Position numbers and translations under genes: made by a program. From Fimivicinus intestinavium (GTDB lineage Bacteria; Bacillota; Clostridia; Oscillospirales; Acutalibacteraceae), in assembly GCA_018715765.1 (NCBI GenBank), contig DVKY01000045.1, positions 16,551-80,550 on the forward strand: DNA of 64,000 nucleotides. The letters are read 5' to 3'. The notes beneath the pieces are model-generated. The model was not told the DNA's origin, made no database searches, and was given only the letters and a program-made list of their open reading frames with translations. This document shows positions 42,782 to 51,384 of the stretch, piece after piece (the first letter of the stretch is position 1; each line of letters opens with the position of its first letter).

Positions 42782-45700
42782 TTAGACCAGCGGTATAAAA
42801 TTCAGCTCAAACGCCAGCCCATCCTTTGCGGAAATCACGAAATTTTTCCATGGCTCCGGGCCACAGCTGTTGCTGCCCGCACCACGTGTAAAGCCGTCAA
42901 TGGTAACAGCAGTGGTGTGCTCATCGTGCAAATCCTCGCGGTGGCCTGCTTTCTGCAGCAGCTTTTGCGTATATGGGTGCGCATTGAAGGTGAAAGCTTG
43001 TTCTGAACGGAAAATCATCCAGCCCGCGCCGGACTCATCAGTCAGCTTTAACCAGCGCGTGCCAGTGTGGTTGCCATTATCCTGCGGGCGGATATAATCC
43101 TCGTGCAGATCGGAAACCCCGGCCTCGAAGACGCCCATGAGGGACTGCGCTTTGAAATCGGGCAGGTTTTCCTTTTCTCCCATGCCATAATAGGCAACCT
43201 TACGGAAGCACTCCGGCATTTCAAACAGCACGCCGAATCGGGCGATCTCCGGCTTGGCATGCGGGCTCAAGGCCGGGTCAAGCTGTGCGCGCAGGGTAAA
43301 GGCGCCGCTGGAGGCAAAGCAGTAGCTCAGCTCCACACGGAATAAATCGCGGTCTTTGGCGCGCAGTTGGAGAACCGTTTCCACCGTGATGCGGTCATCC
43401 GGCTGCTCCGATCCCTTGGGCACCAGTGCGTCCGTTTTTGTCCTCATGGAGAGAAGCACGACCTCATAAGCATCATAGCCCGCCTTTTCCCAAGCCTTCC
43501 GGATGTTCATATCATTATCAATCGGCGCACGGTAGATGTTGGGGAAAAAACCCGGCTCGCCGGAGACCGGCGCAGGGTTCAGCAGATCCCTGCCTTGATA
43601 GGTAAAGCGAACCATCCGACCGGTCGCCAGATCGAACGACGCCTTGCCATTGTCAAAACAAATCTCCAACCGGCCCGCCTCTTCCCGGGCGCCCAGCGTT
43701 TTGCCGCGCGGCAGGGCAAGCGGCAGCTTTTGTGCGCGCATCAGGCAAAGCTGCTCCTGCGCGAGCAGTTCGTCCGCCTCGTTATAGTACGAGAAATTCA
43801 TAAACCAGTCGCTGCCCGCACACGGGCTTTCATGGCGGATGGGAACCGTTTCATCGCTCTGCGGCGCGGCGGAAAGCCCAAATGAGCCCTGCTCCACTGC
43901 GGCACCATCCTTCATCAGTTCCCATCTCACAGTCACATAATCGGCGGGGCGGAAATAATTCAGGTTTTTAAAGGTGTAGCGCCCCTCTCCTGCGACGCGG
44001 GCGCGCACAGGGCGATAAACCGCCTGCATCTCATAAGCGCCCGTATGCGGCGTGCGGTCGGGATAAACCAGGCCGTCCACACAAAAATTGCCGTCGTGGA
44101 TAAACTCGCCGTGATCGCCGCCATAGGTATAGCGGTATTTGGCCCCTTCCGGGTTCTGCACAGCGTGATCCGCCCATTCCCAGATGCAGCCGCCCATGAG
44201 CCGGTCGCTGGCATAAATCGTCTCCCAATACTCCTCCAGTCCACCGGGGCCAACGCCCATGGCATGCGCATATTCGCACATAAAATAGGGCTTTCCATTG
44301 AGTTTCTTCTTATCCCGGCGTTCGCCGATCTCGCGCACATGATCCACATGCGGATACATTTCGGAGAGCACGTCGTAGGCCACGCGCCGGGTCCGAATAA
44401 CGCCCTCATAGTGCACCGGAATTTCAGGGCAGACCTGATGGAGATAGGCATAGCAGGCGTCCTGATTCCGCCAGCCGCCCGCCTCATTGCCCAGAGACCA
44501 GAGCACGATGCAGGGATGGTTGCGGTCGCGCAGATACATCCGGCGGACGCGGTCAAGGTAATGGCCGACCCACTTTTTATTGTTGCTGATGCGGTTTGGC
44601 CGGTAAGAAGGGCCGCAGCAGGTGCCGTGCGTTTCAATATCCGCTTCGTCCACCACATAGAGCCCGTAGAGATCGCACAGCGTCAAAAAGAGCGGATCCG
44701 GCGGGTAGTGAGAGGTTCGCACTGCATTGACATTCAGCCGCTTCATCAGTTGAATATCACGCAGCAGCTCCTCCGGGCTCATAACGTAGCCATTGAGGGA
44801 AGTATCATGATGGTTGACTCCCTTGAGCTTAATCGCCTTCCCATTCAAGGTGAACACATCGCCCTGGATTGCAATGCTGCGGAAGCCTGTGAAATTGCGC
44901 AGGCTCTCCACAGCGGCGCCGTTCTTCTTCAGGGTGATATAGATCTCATAAACGGCAGGAAGCTCGGCGCTCCACTCGCGCACAGCAAGATTGTGAAAGG
45001 AGAAAGCCGTCGTTCCCTGCGCCGTAACCTCCTGTGTGGAGAGCATGGTGCCCCGATCCATCAGGGTAATCTGGACGGTATAACCCGCCGGATCGCCCAC
45101 AAGCTCCACCTCGCCGGAGAGGGAATAGGTGTTCCCCGTCTTTCTGGTTTTCAGACGGTAATCATTGAGGTAAGTGGCGCCGCAGCGGGTAAGCAGCACA
45201 TCGCGAAAAATGCCATTTTCCCGGAACATATCCTGACACTCCAGATAGGTGCCGTTGGAATATTTAAACACAACGGCGACCAGCTCGTTCTCCCCCTCGC
45301 ACAGGAAAGGACGCACATCAAACTCCGCCGAATTGTGCGCGCCCTCGCTGTAGCCGACATAGCGGCCGTTGAGGTATACGTCGAGCGAGGAGATCACGCC
45401 GAGGAAGGTGAGGATCATATTGTCATCCAGCGTTTCCAGGGTAAATTTTTTGCGATAAACGCCCACCGGAATATCCGTGGGGATTTTGGGCGGCTTACAG
45501 GGGAACTGATAACGCGAATTGACGTAAAACGGCGGCTCGTAGCCGGTGCGCTGCCAGTCGGAGGGCACGGTAATCCGGTCGAACGGCTCGGCCTCCGTAT
45601 CCAGCACCTGCGGGAGCTTGGAAGCCTTATCATAATAGTGGAAATCCCATTCCCCAGAAAGAACGGTCACACGGTCGCTCTGATACCGCTCCTCCAGCGC

Positions 45701-45820
45701 GGAGGTATTGGCCAAAGCCTCCCGGCTGGAATATGGGATGAAATAAGCACGCCCCGCGCGCTTATTTTCTTCAAAAAGTGGAAAAGTTTTGTAATGCTCC
45801 CGGTTGATTTGGTACTGCAT
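42782..45820 (-). CDS. lacZ: GH2 beta-galactosidase, LacZ-type
   Basis: About 1,012 residues, the full LacZ length. The N-terminal jelly roll includes TVPSDWQRTGYEPPFYVN; the TIM barrel holds HHDTSLNGYVMSPEELLRD-type sequence near 350, ILWSLGNEAGG with the acid/base Glu near 445 and MCEYAHAMG with the nucleophile Glu near 517. The C-terminal beta-sandwich (Bgal_small_N) follows, ending in a GCGREDLHDEHTTAVTIDG-like block with TGTRWLKLTD before it. No signal peptide, so cytoplasmic hydrolysis of imported beta-galactosides. The ATG at 45820 sits behind GGGGGC. It has its own promoter 40 bases upstream. Confidence 0.95.
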   Translation of the reverse strand: MQYQINREHYKTFPLFEENKRAGRAYFIPYSSREALANTSALEERYQSDRVTVLSGEWDFHYYDKASKLPQVLDTEAEPFDRITVPSDWQRTGYEPPFYVNSRYQFPCKPPKIPTDIPVGVYRKKFTLETLDDNMILTFLGVISSLDVYLNGRYVGYSEGAHNSAEFDVRPFLCEGENELVAVVFKYSNGTYLECQDMFRENGIFRDVLLTRCGATYLNDYRLKTRKTGNTYSLSGEVELVGDPAGYTVQITLMDRGTMLSTQEVTAQGTTAFSFHNLAVREWSAELPAVYEIYITLKKNGAAVESLRNFTGFRSIAIQGDVFTLNGKAIKLKGVNHHDTSLNGYVMSPEELLRDIQLMKRLNVNAVRTSHYPPDPLFLTLCDLYGLYVVDEADIETHGTCCGPSYRPNRISNNKKWVGHYLDRVRRMYLRDRNHPCIVLWSLGNEAGGWRNQDACYAYLHQVCPEIPVHYEGVIRTRRVAYDVLSEMYPHVDHVREIGERRDKKKLNGKPYFMCEYAHAMGVGPGGLEEYWETIYASDRLMGGCIWEWADHAVQNPEGAKYRYTYGGDHGEFIHDGNFCVDGLVYPDRTPHTGAYEMQAVYRPVRARVAGEGRYTFKNLNYFRPADYVTVRWELMKDGAAVEQGSFGLSAAPQSDETVPIRHESPCAGSDWFMNFSYYNEADELLAQEQLCLMRAQKLPLALPRGKTLGAREEAGRLEICFDNGKASFDLATGRMVRFTYQGRDLLNPAPVSGEPGFFPNIYRAPIDNDMNIRKAWEKAGYDAYEVVLLSMRTKTDALVPKGSEQPDDRITVETVLQLRAKDRDLFRVELSYCFASSGAFTLRAQLDPALSPHAKPEIARFGVLFEMPECFRKVAYYGMGEKENLPDFKAQSLMGVFEAGVSDLHEDYIRPQDNGNHTGTRWLKLTDESGAGWMIFRSEQAFTFNAHPYTQKLLQKAGHREDLHDEHTTAVTIDGFTRGAGSNSCGPEPWKNFVISAKDGLAFELNFIPLV

Positions 45821-45861
45821 ACCACGTTTGCCCCCTATCGATTTCAAATTAGCTCGCCAAC

Positions 45862-45890
45862 ATACTAGCATATCTGCAAAGGCATTGCAA
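45862..45890 (-). promoter_or_regulatory. promoter of the beta-galactosidase gene
   Basis: On the minus strand: TTGCAA (45885-45890), 17 bases, TAGTAT (45862-45867). Farther up lie a perfect palindrome TTTCTATATAGAAA (45994-46007) and AT-rich sequence; a TATACT near 46027 may serve the divergent phosphoesterase gene but lacks a -35. Confidence 0.75.
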
Positions 45891-46121
45891 TCCAATCACC
45901 CAATTCTTTTGACTGCCGCAGAATGAATTGTCAATATTTGTAGTTTTGCATCATAGTTTTTGTTTAAATTTAATAAATTAAATCCATCTTTATTTCTATA
46001 TAGAAACAAAGACGGAAAAACTGTGCTATACTATACCCTGTATGAAAATGCCAGCCGCCAATCAACCAGCGGCAGGCAGGACTGGCGGAAGGATTTCTTT
46101 CGCCGATAAAGGAGGAGAATT

Positions 46122-49100
46122 ATGAAACGACATCTGAAAGGAATGTTGGCCGTCCTTCTGGCGGTTGTGCTGATTGCGGTTGTCGTCCCGTTCGGCGCGT
46201 TCGCGCGCACGGTGGAAACAGCGCCGCTGACCATCGGCGTCATGTCCGATACGCACTATTATCCGCGCTCCCTTATGCCAGCGGATGGGGATGAGCAGGG
46301 ATGGGAGACGTTCAACGATTTCTGCCGGGTCAAGGGCAAGCAATTCCCGCAGACGGGAGGGCTCATAGACGCTGCGCTGGCCGCCATGGCCAAAGATGTG
46401 CAGGAAAAGGGGCTCAAATATGTGCTGATCCCCGGGGACCTGACAAAAGACAGTGAAGTGGAAGCGCACAAAAGCCTTGCCGCCAAGTTGGAACAGTTTG
46501 AGGCAGATACGGGCGCTCAGGTGCTTGTGATCAACGGCAACCATGACATCAACAACTATGACGCCGCCTCCTTCACCACCGGCAAGGAAGTAAAGGATGC
46601 AAGCCTGGTCACCACGCCGGAGCAATTCAAGGAAATCTACAAAAACCTTGGCTATGATCTGGCGACGGATGTTTACACCCCTCCTGAGGGCAAGCAGGCA
46701 AACGGCCTTTCCTATGCGGCAAGCCTGGAGGGCGGCTATCGCCTGATTGTGATGGACGGCGGAAAATACAGCCCCGATAATATGGCGGCGGACGCCTCCG
46801 GCGGGCATGAGACAGGCGGCAATTTCTCTGTGGATTTCCTCGAGTGGGTACTCGACCAATGCGCTGAGGCAGAGGCCAAAGGCGAAACCATCATTGGTAT
46901 GACCCATTTCAGCCTGGTGCCCCATATGTGGCTGGAAGCGACCATCGCGCAGGATTTCGTGCTGGATAACTATCAGAACGTAGCCGAGGCGCTGGCGGAC
47001 GCCGGTATGCACTATGTTTTTACCGGCCACATGCACCAGAACGATATCGCCAAAGCGGTTTCTGACAATGGCGAAACCCTCTATGATATTCAAACCAATT
47101 CACTCTCCGGCTACCCGAACTTTTTCCGCGAAGTGCGCTTGGATAATACGCAAAGCGGCCAGATTACCGCGCAGGTGGAAACCTATCCGGTGGACCGGGA
47201 TCAGATGGTCAACATTGACCCGAGCAACCCGGATGCCGCCGCCATCGCACGGCCGGAGAACGGCGATTACCGCTATGAGCTGGATGGCGACTTCTACCCG
47301 ACCTATCAGGATTACTCCTACGCTTTCTCCAACAAGAAGGGAAATGCCGAAGACTTTATTAAAACCATGGCGGAGGGCTTCCTCTCCGACGGGCTGGAGA
47401 CCATCTCCGCCTCGGGCGGCTTGATGAACCTGCTGAAGGCAAACGGAATTGACCTGGAAGAGCTGCTCACTGGCTTCCTGGGCGATGGAGTGAGTATTCT
47501 CGGCTATGATATTTTCACTGTAAACAATGTAATGGCGTTTTTGGAGGATCTCTTCGGCCAAATTGAGGAGAGATATCTCTCCGACCCGGAAAAGACGATG
47601 GAGATTCTCGATGGCGCCATTGACCGGATTGTCAATTTCAAGGTAGCGGATACGCCGCCGAGCGCAGAGTACGCTAAGCGCTACCATATCGGCGAGGGCA
47701 AGAGCTACGGCACACTGGGAGACCTGGTGCTGTGCATCATGCACGCCTACACGGCGGGCGATGAAACCGGCGTCTCGTTCCGGGATGGTCACTATGTCGC
47801 AACAGGCGACAGCCCGGATGCATTTGTCGCCGAGGCGCTGGAGGGCTTTGAAAACGGCGATACGGCGCAGCGGCTGATTGACGAGCTGATTGATATCCTG
47901 CTCAACGATCTGGTGCAGGGCGAGATTTTGACGAACCTCGAATTCCGCATCAACGCCCTGTTCCCGGATGGCTCCTTCGGCTCCCATACAGCCGATGCGC
48001 TTCAGCTGCTGCTGGAGCTGGTTATGCAGGGCGACCCCAGCTATCAGAAAATCGTGGATTTTGCATTCCAGCTGCTCTCCGGGCTGGGCATCATCCCCTA
48101 TGACAGCATCAACGCGATTCTCGACCATTATATTGAAGAGTATCTGACAGAGAGCCAGATCGAATCCGTAGGCCACGAGGTCGCCTATATTGTAGACGAT
48201 CTCCTGATTGATGAAAACCCCGCCGAGCAGCTTGATCTGCATGCAACGCTGACCTATAGCGGCAAGGTGGCGGTGGAGGCCACAGCGGAAAATTACCGCC
48301 TTCCCTCCAATATCGGCATCACCTTCGGCGAGGATGCGGCAACTGCGCGCAACATCAACTGGTATACCAAATGCACGGTAGACGGCACACAGGTGCTGCC
48401 CTACAACACGGATATTCAAATCGTGCCCTATAGCGAAAACCCGGAATTCTCCGATCAGCTGCCCGACGGCGTGAAGGTGAAGGCCAATGCGGAACCCGTA
48501 AAGCTCCAATTCCCGGGGATTGATATCGGTGTATTCGGCCTGTTCCCCTACTATTTCGACGCCACACGCCACACTGTGGAGATCACAGGCCTTCAGCCCG
48601 GCGAGAAATACTGCTTCCGCGTGGGCGATGCGGAAAAGGGCTGGTGGAGCGAGGTAGGGGTGCTGGAGATGGCGGACAACTCCGACAACCTCACCTTCTT
48701 CCACATGAGCGACAGCCAGTCCCAGAGCGAACGGCAATATAGCCGCTCCTGGGCCAACGTGCTCGACACGGCGTTTACCATATATCCGGATGCCGATTTC
48801 ATCATGCATACAGGCGACCATGTAGATGCGGGCGACAATGCGAACCAGTGGCAGTGGTTCTTCAACACAGGAGCCGCCAACCTGATGAAAACTGTTTTAA
48901 TGCCCACCGCAGGCAACCATGAGGAGAGCAGCGAATACGCCATCGATCAGAATTTCGTCCTCTCCAATGTGCCGGAGCAGGACCGTACTACCGGCGTCTA
49001 CTATTCCTTTGATTATAACAATGCGCACTTCATGGTGCTCAACACCAACAACCTCTCCGAATCGGAAGGCCTGAGTGAAGACCAGCTTGAATGGCTCCGC

Positions 49101-49919
49101 GAGGATGCCTCCGCCAGCGACGCGCAGTGGAAAATCGTGGCGCTGCACAAAGCGCCTTACTCCAATGGTTCTCACTTTGACGATGACGATGTGATCCAGC
49201 TGCGCAAGGAGCTGAGCACGCTGATGCCGGAGCTGGGCATCGATGTTGTCCTTCAGGGGCATGACCACGTGTATCTGCGCACCGGCGTGATGGATAACAA
49301 CGCCGTAGTGGAAACACAGACAAAAACCATCTCCTACGGCGGCAGGGAATATACTGCAAAGCTTGACCCTCAGGGCAGCATCTATGTCATCAGCGGTTGC
49401 TCCGGCGTGAAATCCTACGTGACGAAGGATCCTTCGGAGACTGACGAGCTCTTCCCGCGTGCGGAGAAGCTTGCCGATGCGACCGACCCGATTTTCTCAG
49501 CCTTCCAGATTGACGGCGACACGCTGTATTTTGACGCCTATACTGTGGGCGCGGACGGCGCGACCCGGATCGACTCCTTTGCAATCCAGAAGCAGGCGGC
49601 CGATACGCCGGAGACCAGCACGGATACCCCGTCGACACAGGAGCCTACAACACCTGCCACCCCGGAGGAGACGGATCCGGATGCAACAAAGCCTGCCGTA
49701 ACCACCACGACTGCTCAGCAGGAAGAGCCCGCAACCCAGGCCCCTGCCGGGGAGACGGCACCGGAACCCACCACCGGCGCACAGGCGTCTGAGGACACGG
49801 AAAACCCGTCAACAGGGGATAACACTTCCCTGCTGCTGGCTGCTGTGCCTGTAACCGCACTGGCGGCGCTCGTTTTCGCGCAGTCCATGCGGCGCAAAAA
49901 AACGCGCAGTGAGCGCTAA
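46122..49919 (+). CDS. wall-anchored protein with two metallophosphoesterase domains
   Basis: 1,265 residues. Signal peptide to about residue 29. Metallophosphoesterase domain 1 (32-330) has GVMSDTHYY, IPGDLTKD, INGNHDINN, GMTHFSLVPH and FTGHMHQND. A 370-residue helical region follows (330-700). A purple-acid-phosphatase-type FN3 domain (about 706-850, ending in VEITGLQPGEKYCFRVGD) precedes domain 2 (855-1080), which has HMSDSQSQ, HTGDHVDAGDN, PTAGNHEES, ALHKAPYSNG and LQGHDHVYLR. A Thr/Pro/Glu-rich stalk, the sorting-like NPSTGD near 1228, a helix and RRKKTR end the protein. It sits directly before pstS; a role in phosphate release from organic phosphoesters is inferred. Confidence 0.9.
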   Translation: MKRHLKGMLAVLLAVVLIAVVVPFGAFARTVETAPLTIGVMSDTHYYPRSLMPADGDEQGWETFNDFCRVKGKQFPQTGGLIDAALAAMAKDVQEKGLKYVLIPGDLTKDSEVEAHKSLAAKLEQFEADTGAQVLVINGNHDINNYDAASFTTGKEVKDASLVTTPEQFKEIYKNLGYDLATDVYTPPEGKQANGLSYAASLEGGYRLIVMDGGKYSPDNMAADASGGHETGGNFSVDFLEWVLDQCAEAEAKGETIIGMTHFSLVPHMWLEATIAQDFVLDNYQNVAEALADAGMHYVFTGHMHQNDIAKAVSDNGETLYDIQTNSLSGYPNFFREVRLDNTQSGQITAQVETYPVDRDQMVNIDPSNPDAAAIARPENGDYRYELDGDFYPTYQDYSYAFSNKKGNAEDFIKTMAEGFLSDGLETISASGGLMNLLKANGIDLEELLTGFLGDGVSILGYDIFTVNNVMAFLEDLFGQIEERYLSDPEKTMEILDGAIDRIVNFKVADTPPSAEYAKRYHIGEGKSYGTLGDLVLCIMHAYTAGDETGVSFRDGHYVATGDSPDAFVAEALEGFENGDTAQRLIDELIDILLNDLVQGEILTNLEFRINALFPDGSFGSHTADALQLLLELVMQGDPSYQKIVDFAFQLLSGLGIIPYDSINAILDHYIEEYLTESQIESVGHEVAYIVDDLLIDENPAEQLDLHATLTYSGKVAVEATAENYRLPSNIGITFGEDAATARNINWYTKCTVDGTQVLPYNTDIQIVPYSENPEFSDQLPDGVKVKANAEPVKLQFPGIDIGVFGLFPYYFDATRHTVEITGLQPGEKYCFRVGDAEKGWWSEVGVLEMADNSDNLTFFHMSDSQSQSERQYSRSWANVLDTAFTIYPDADFIMHTGDHVDAGDNANQWQWFFNTGAANLMKTVLMPTAGNHEESSEYAIDQNFVLSNVPEQDRTTGVYYSFDYNNAHFMVLNTNNLSESEGLSEDQLEWLREDASASDAQWKIVALHKAPYSNGSHFDDDDVIQLRKELSTLMPELGIDVVLQGHDHVYLRTGVMDNNAVVETQTKTISYGGREYTAKLDPQGSIYVISGCSGVKSYVTKDPSETDELFPRAEKLADATDPIFSAFQIDGDTLYFDAYTVGADGATRIDSFAIQKQAADTPETSTDTPSTQEPTTPATPEETDPDATKPAVTTTTAQQEEPATQAPAGETAPEPTTGAQASEDTENPSTGDNTSLLLAAVPVTALAALVFAQSMRRKKTRSER

Positions 49920-49954
49920 CCATTCCGAATAAACAGAATACCCGCTGTCAACAG

Positions 49955-49989
49955 GCCGGGCCCCTGCGGATGCAGGAGCCCGGCTTTTT
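49955..49989 (+). terminator. terminator after the phosphoesterase gene
   Basis: GCCGGGCCCCTGC (49955-49967) pairs with GCAGGAGCCCGGC (49972-49984) with one mismatch; TTTTT follows. Confidence 0.9.
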
Positions 49990-50179
49990 GTCTGCTTCCA
50001 TCTGGGCCGTCTTTTCCCTTTGGCCGGTTAAATACAAACCCTGCGGGGAAAATATTGCCGTCGGCCATTGGGAAACGCCGCTTTTTGCAGTGCTGACTCC
50101 ATATCGCAGCGTTTTCTGCTTCTATCCGCCTGCGTCTGGCCGCTGAATCCGCGGCTAGGTAAAATCCGCCCCCGGCAGA

Positions 50180-50234
50180 TTTAAACAGAGTATAAGCTCT
50201 CTTTAACGCCATTTTAACATGCGGGGGGTATGAT
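50180..50234 (+). promoter_or_regulatory. Pho box and promoter of the pst operon
   Basis: Four hexamers with an exact 11-bp period: TTTAAA (50180), TATAAG (50191), TTTAAC (50202) and TTTAAC (50213), each separated by 5 bases. This is the PhoP-binding layout of Bacillus (TTAACA-like direct repeats spaced 5 bases). A -10 TATGAT (50229-50234) follows 10 bases after the last repeat, which takes the place of a -35. Confidence 0.88.
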
Positions 50235-50312
50235 AAACTCCGCCGGCAGGAAAAGCGCCCGGCGCACTATCCGGCAAAAGCACAAAAAGATTTGTTAAAA
50301 AAGGAGCTGCAA

Positions 50313-51194
50313 ATGATGAAGAAAAAATGGTTTTTCCGCATTTTATGCGCAGCGGCCGCCTGTAGCATTTTACTCGCAGCCGGATGCTCAAAAGCCCCGG
50401 TTGAGGGAGAGAATGTATCCGGCGAGGGAAGTTCATCCACCGCGCTCAGCGGCACGCTCAACCTCAACGGCTCTACCTCCATGGCGGAAATCTCCAACGC
50501 ACTTGGCGAAAAATTCATGGAAAAAAATCAGGGCGTGACCGTCACAGTCGGCGGCAACGGCTCCGGCGAGGGGCCGACCTCCGTCACCTCCGGTACGGCG
50601 CAGATCGGCCTTCTCTCCCGTGAGATAAAGGATAGCGAGAATCCGGACAGCTTCGATATTTACACCATTGCATATGACGGTATCGCCATGGTAGTCAACC
50701 CCGGCAACCCGGTGGACAACCTCACTCAGGAGCAGATCGGTCAGATTTACACCGGGGAGATTACCAACTGGAGCGAGGTCGGCGGCAAGGATGCCAAAAT
50801 CGTTGTTGTCGGCCGCGAGGAGGGCTCCGGGACCCGCGGCGCCTTTGAGGAGCTCATCCAGGCAAACGGCGAAACCGTTGAGGGCAAATGCCAATATGAC
50901 AACGTTTATAATTCTACCGGTGCGGCCAAGCAGTCTGTAGCCGGCAACGAAAACGCCATCGCCTATATCAGCCTGAGCGCTGTGGACGATACCGTTAAGG
51001 CGCTTCAGGTAGACGGCGTAACGCCCAGCGAGGATACCGTCAAGGATGGCTCCTACAAGGTGCAGCGCCCCTTTATCATGATCGCCAAGAAGGGCACAAC
51101 CAATGCGCTTGTAAAAGCATTCCTGGAGTTTGTCAACAGCGATGAAGGGCAGCAAATTATTGCGGAAAACGGCGCGGTGCCGAACCAGGCCTGA
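50313..51194 (+). CDS. pstS: phosphate ABC transporter, substrate-binding lipoprotein
   Basis: 293 residues. Lipoprotein signal with lipobox LAAGC near residue 22, a short Ser/Gly linker, then the PBP-like domain: GSTSMAEISNALGEKF near 54, GNGSGEGPTSVTSGTAQIG near 80, IVVVGREEGSGTRGAFEEL near 168 and AIAYISLSAV near 215. The Ser/Thr/Arg phosphate contacts are expected in GSTS and GSGTR. The ATG at 50313 has AAGGAG in front. The first gene behind the Pho box. Confidence 0.95.
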   Translation: MMKKKWFFRILCAAAACSILLAAGCSKAPVEGENVSGEGSSSTALSGTLNLNGSTSMAEISNALGEKFMEKNQGVTVTVGGNGSGEGPTSVTSGTAQIGLLSREIKDSENPDSFDIYTIAYDGIAMVVNPGNPVDNLTQEQIGQIYTGEITNWSEVGGKDAKIVVVGREEGSGTRGAFEELIQANGETVEGKCQYDNVYNSTGAAKQSVAGNENAIAYISLSAVDDTVKALQVDGVTPSEDTVKDGSYKVQRPFIMIAKKGTTNALVKAFLEFVNSDEGQQIIAENGAVPNQA

Positions 51195-51241
51195 TTCCCC
51201 GCCCCAGCGCCCTCTTTCTATCAAAACACACACCTGGAGCA

Positions 51242-51275
51242 CCCCGCGCAAATGCAGTCCTGTATTCGCGCGGGG
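51242..51275 (+). other. hairpin between pstS and pstC
   Basis: CCCCGCGC (51242-51249) and GCGCGGGG (51268-51275), perfect 8 bp, loop 18 bases, followed by ATGTTTC without a T-run. It probably stabilises the pstS mRNA or partly reduces downstream expression, as is usual for binding-protein genes. Confidence 0.6.
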
Positions 51276-51384
51276 ATGTTTCAGGCCTTGGAGCATGGGA
51301 TGCTCCCACTTTCTGATCTGCATGCGCCGTGGGTGAACTAGGGGGCTTTCCCGTTTCCCATGGCAAACGAACTGAGGTGACCAA

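Noticed and set aside
42470..43006. Plus-strand frame of 178 codons
   Set aside because: Low-information Arg/Ser/Cys-rich reading of the hairpin-rich stretch that then enters the antisense of the beta-galactosidase gene.
44045..45868. Plus-strand open frame of about 607 codons
   Set aside because: Antisense shadow of the beta-galactosidase gene, without start signal or protein-like blocks.
45961..46007. Pho box before the wall-anchored phosphoesterase
   Set aside because: AT-rich TTTAAA-like words occur but do not keep an 11-bp period.
47100..48821. Minus-strand open frame of about 573 codons
   Set aside because: Antisense shadow of the double phosphoesterase gene.
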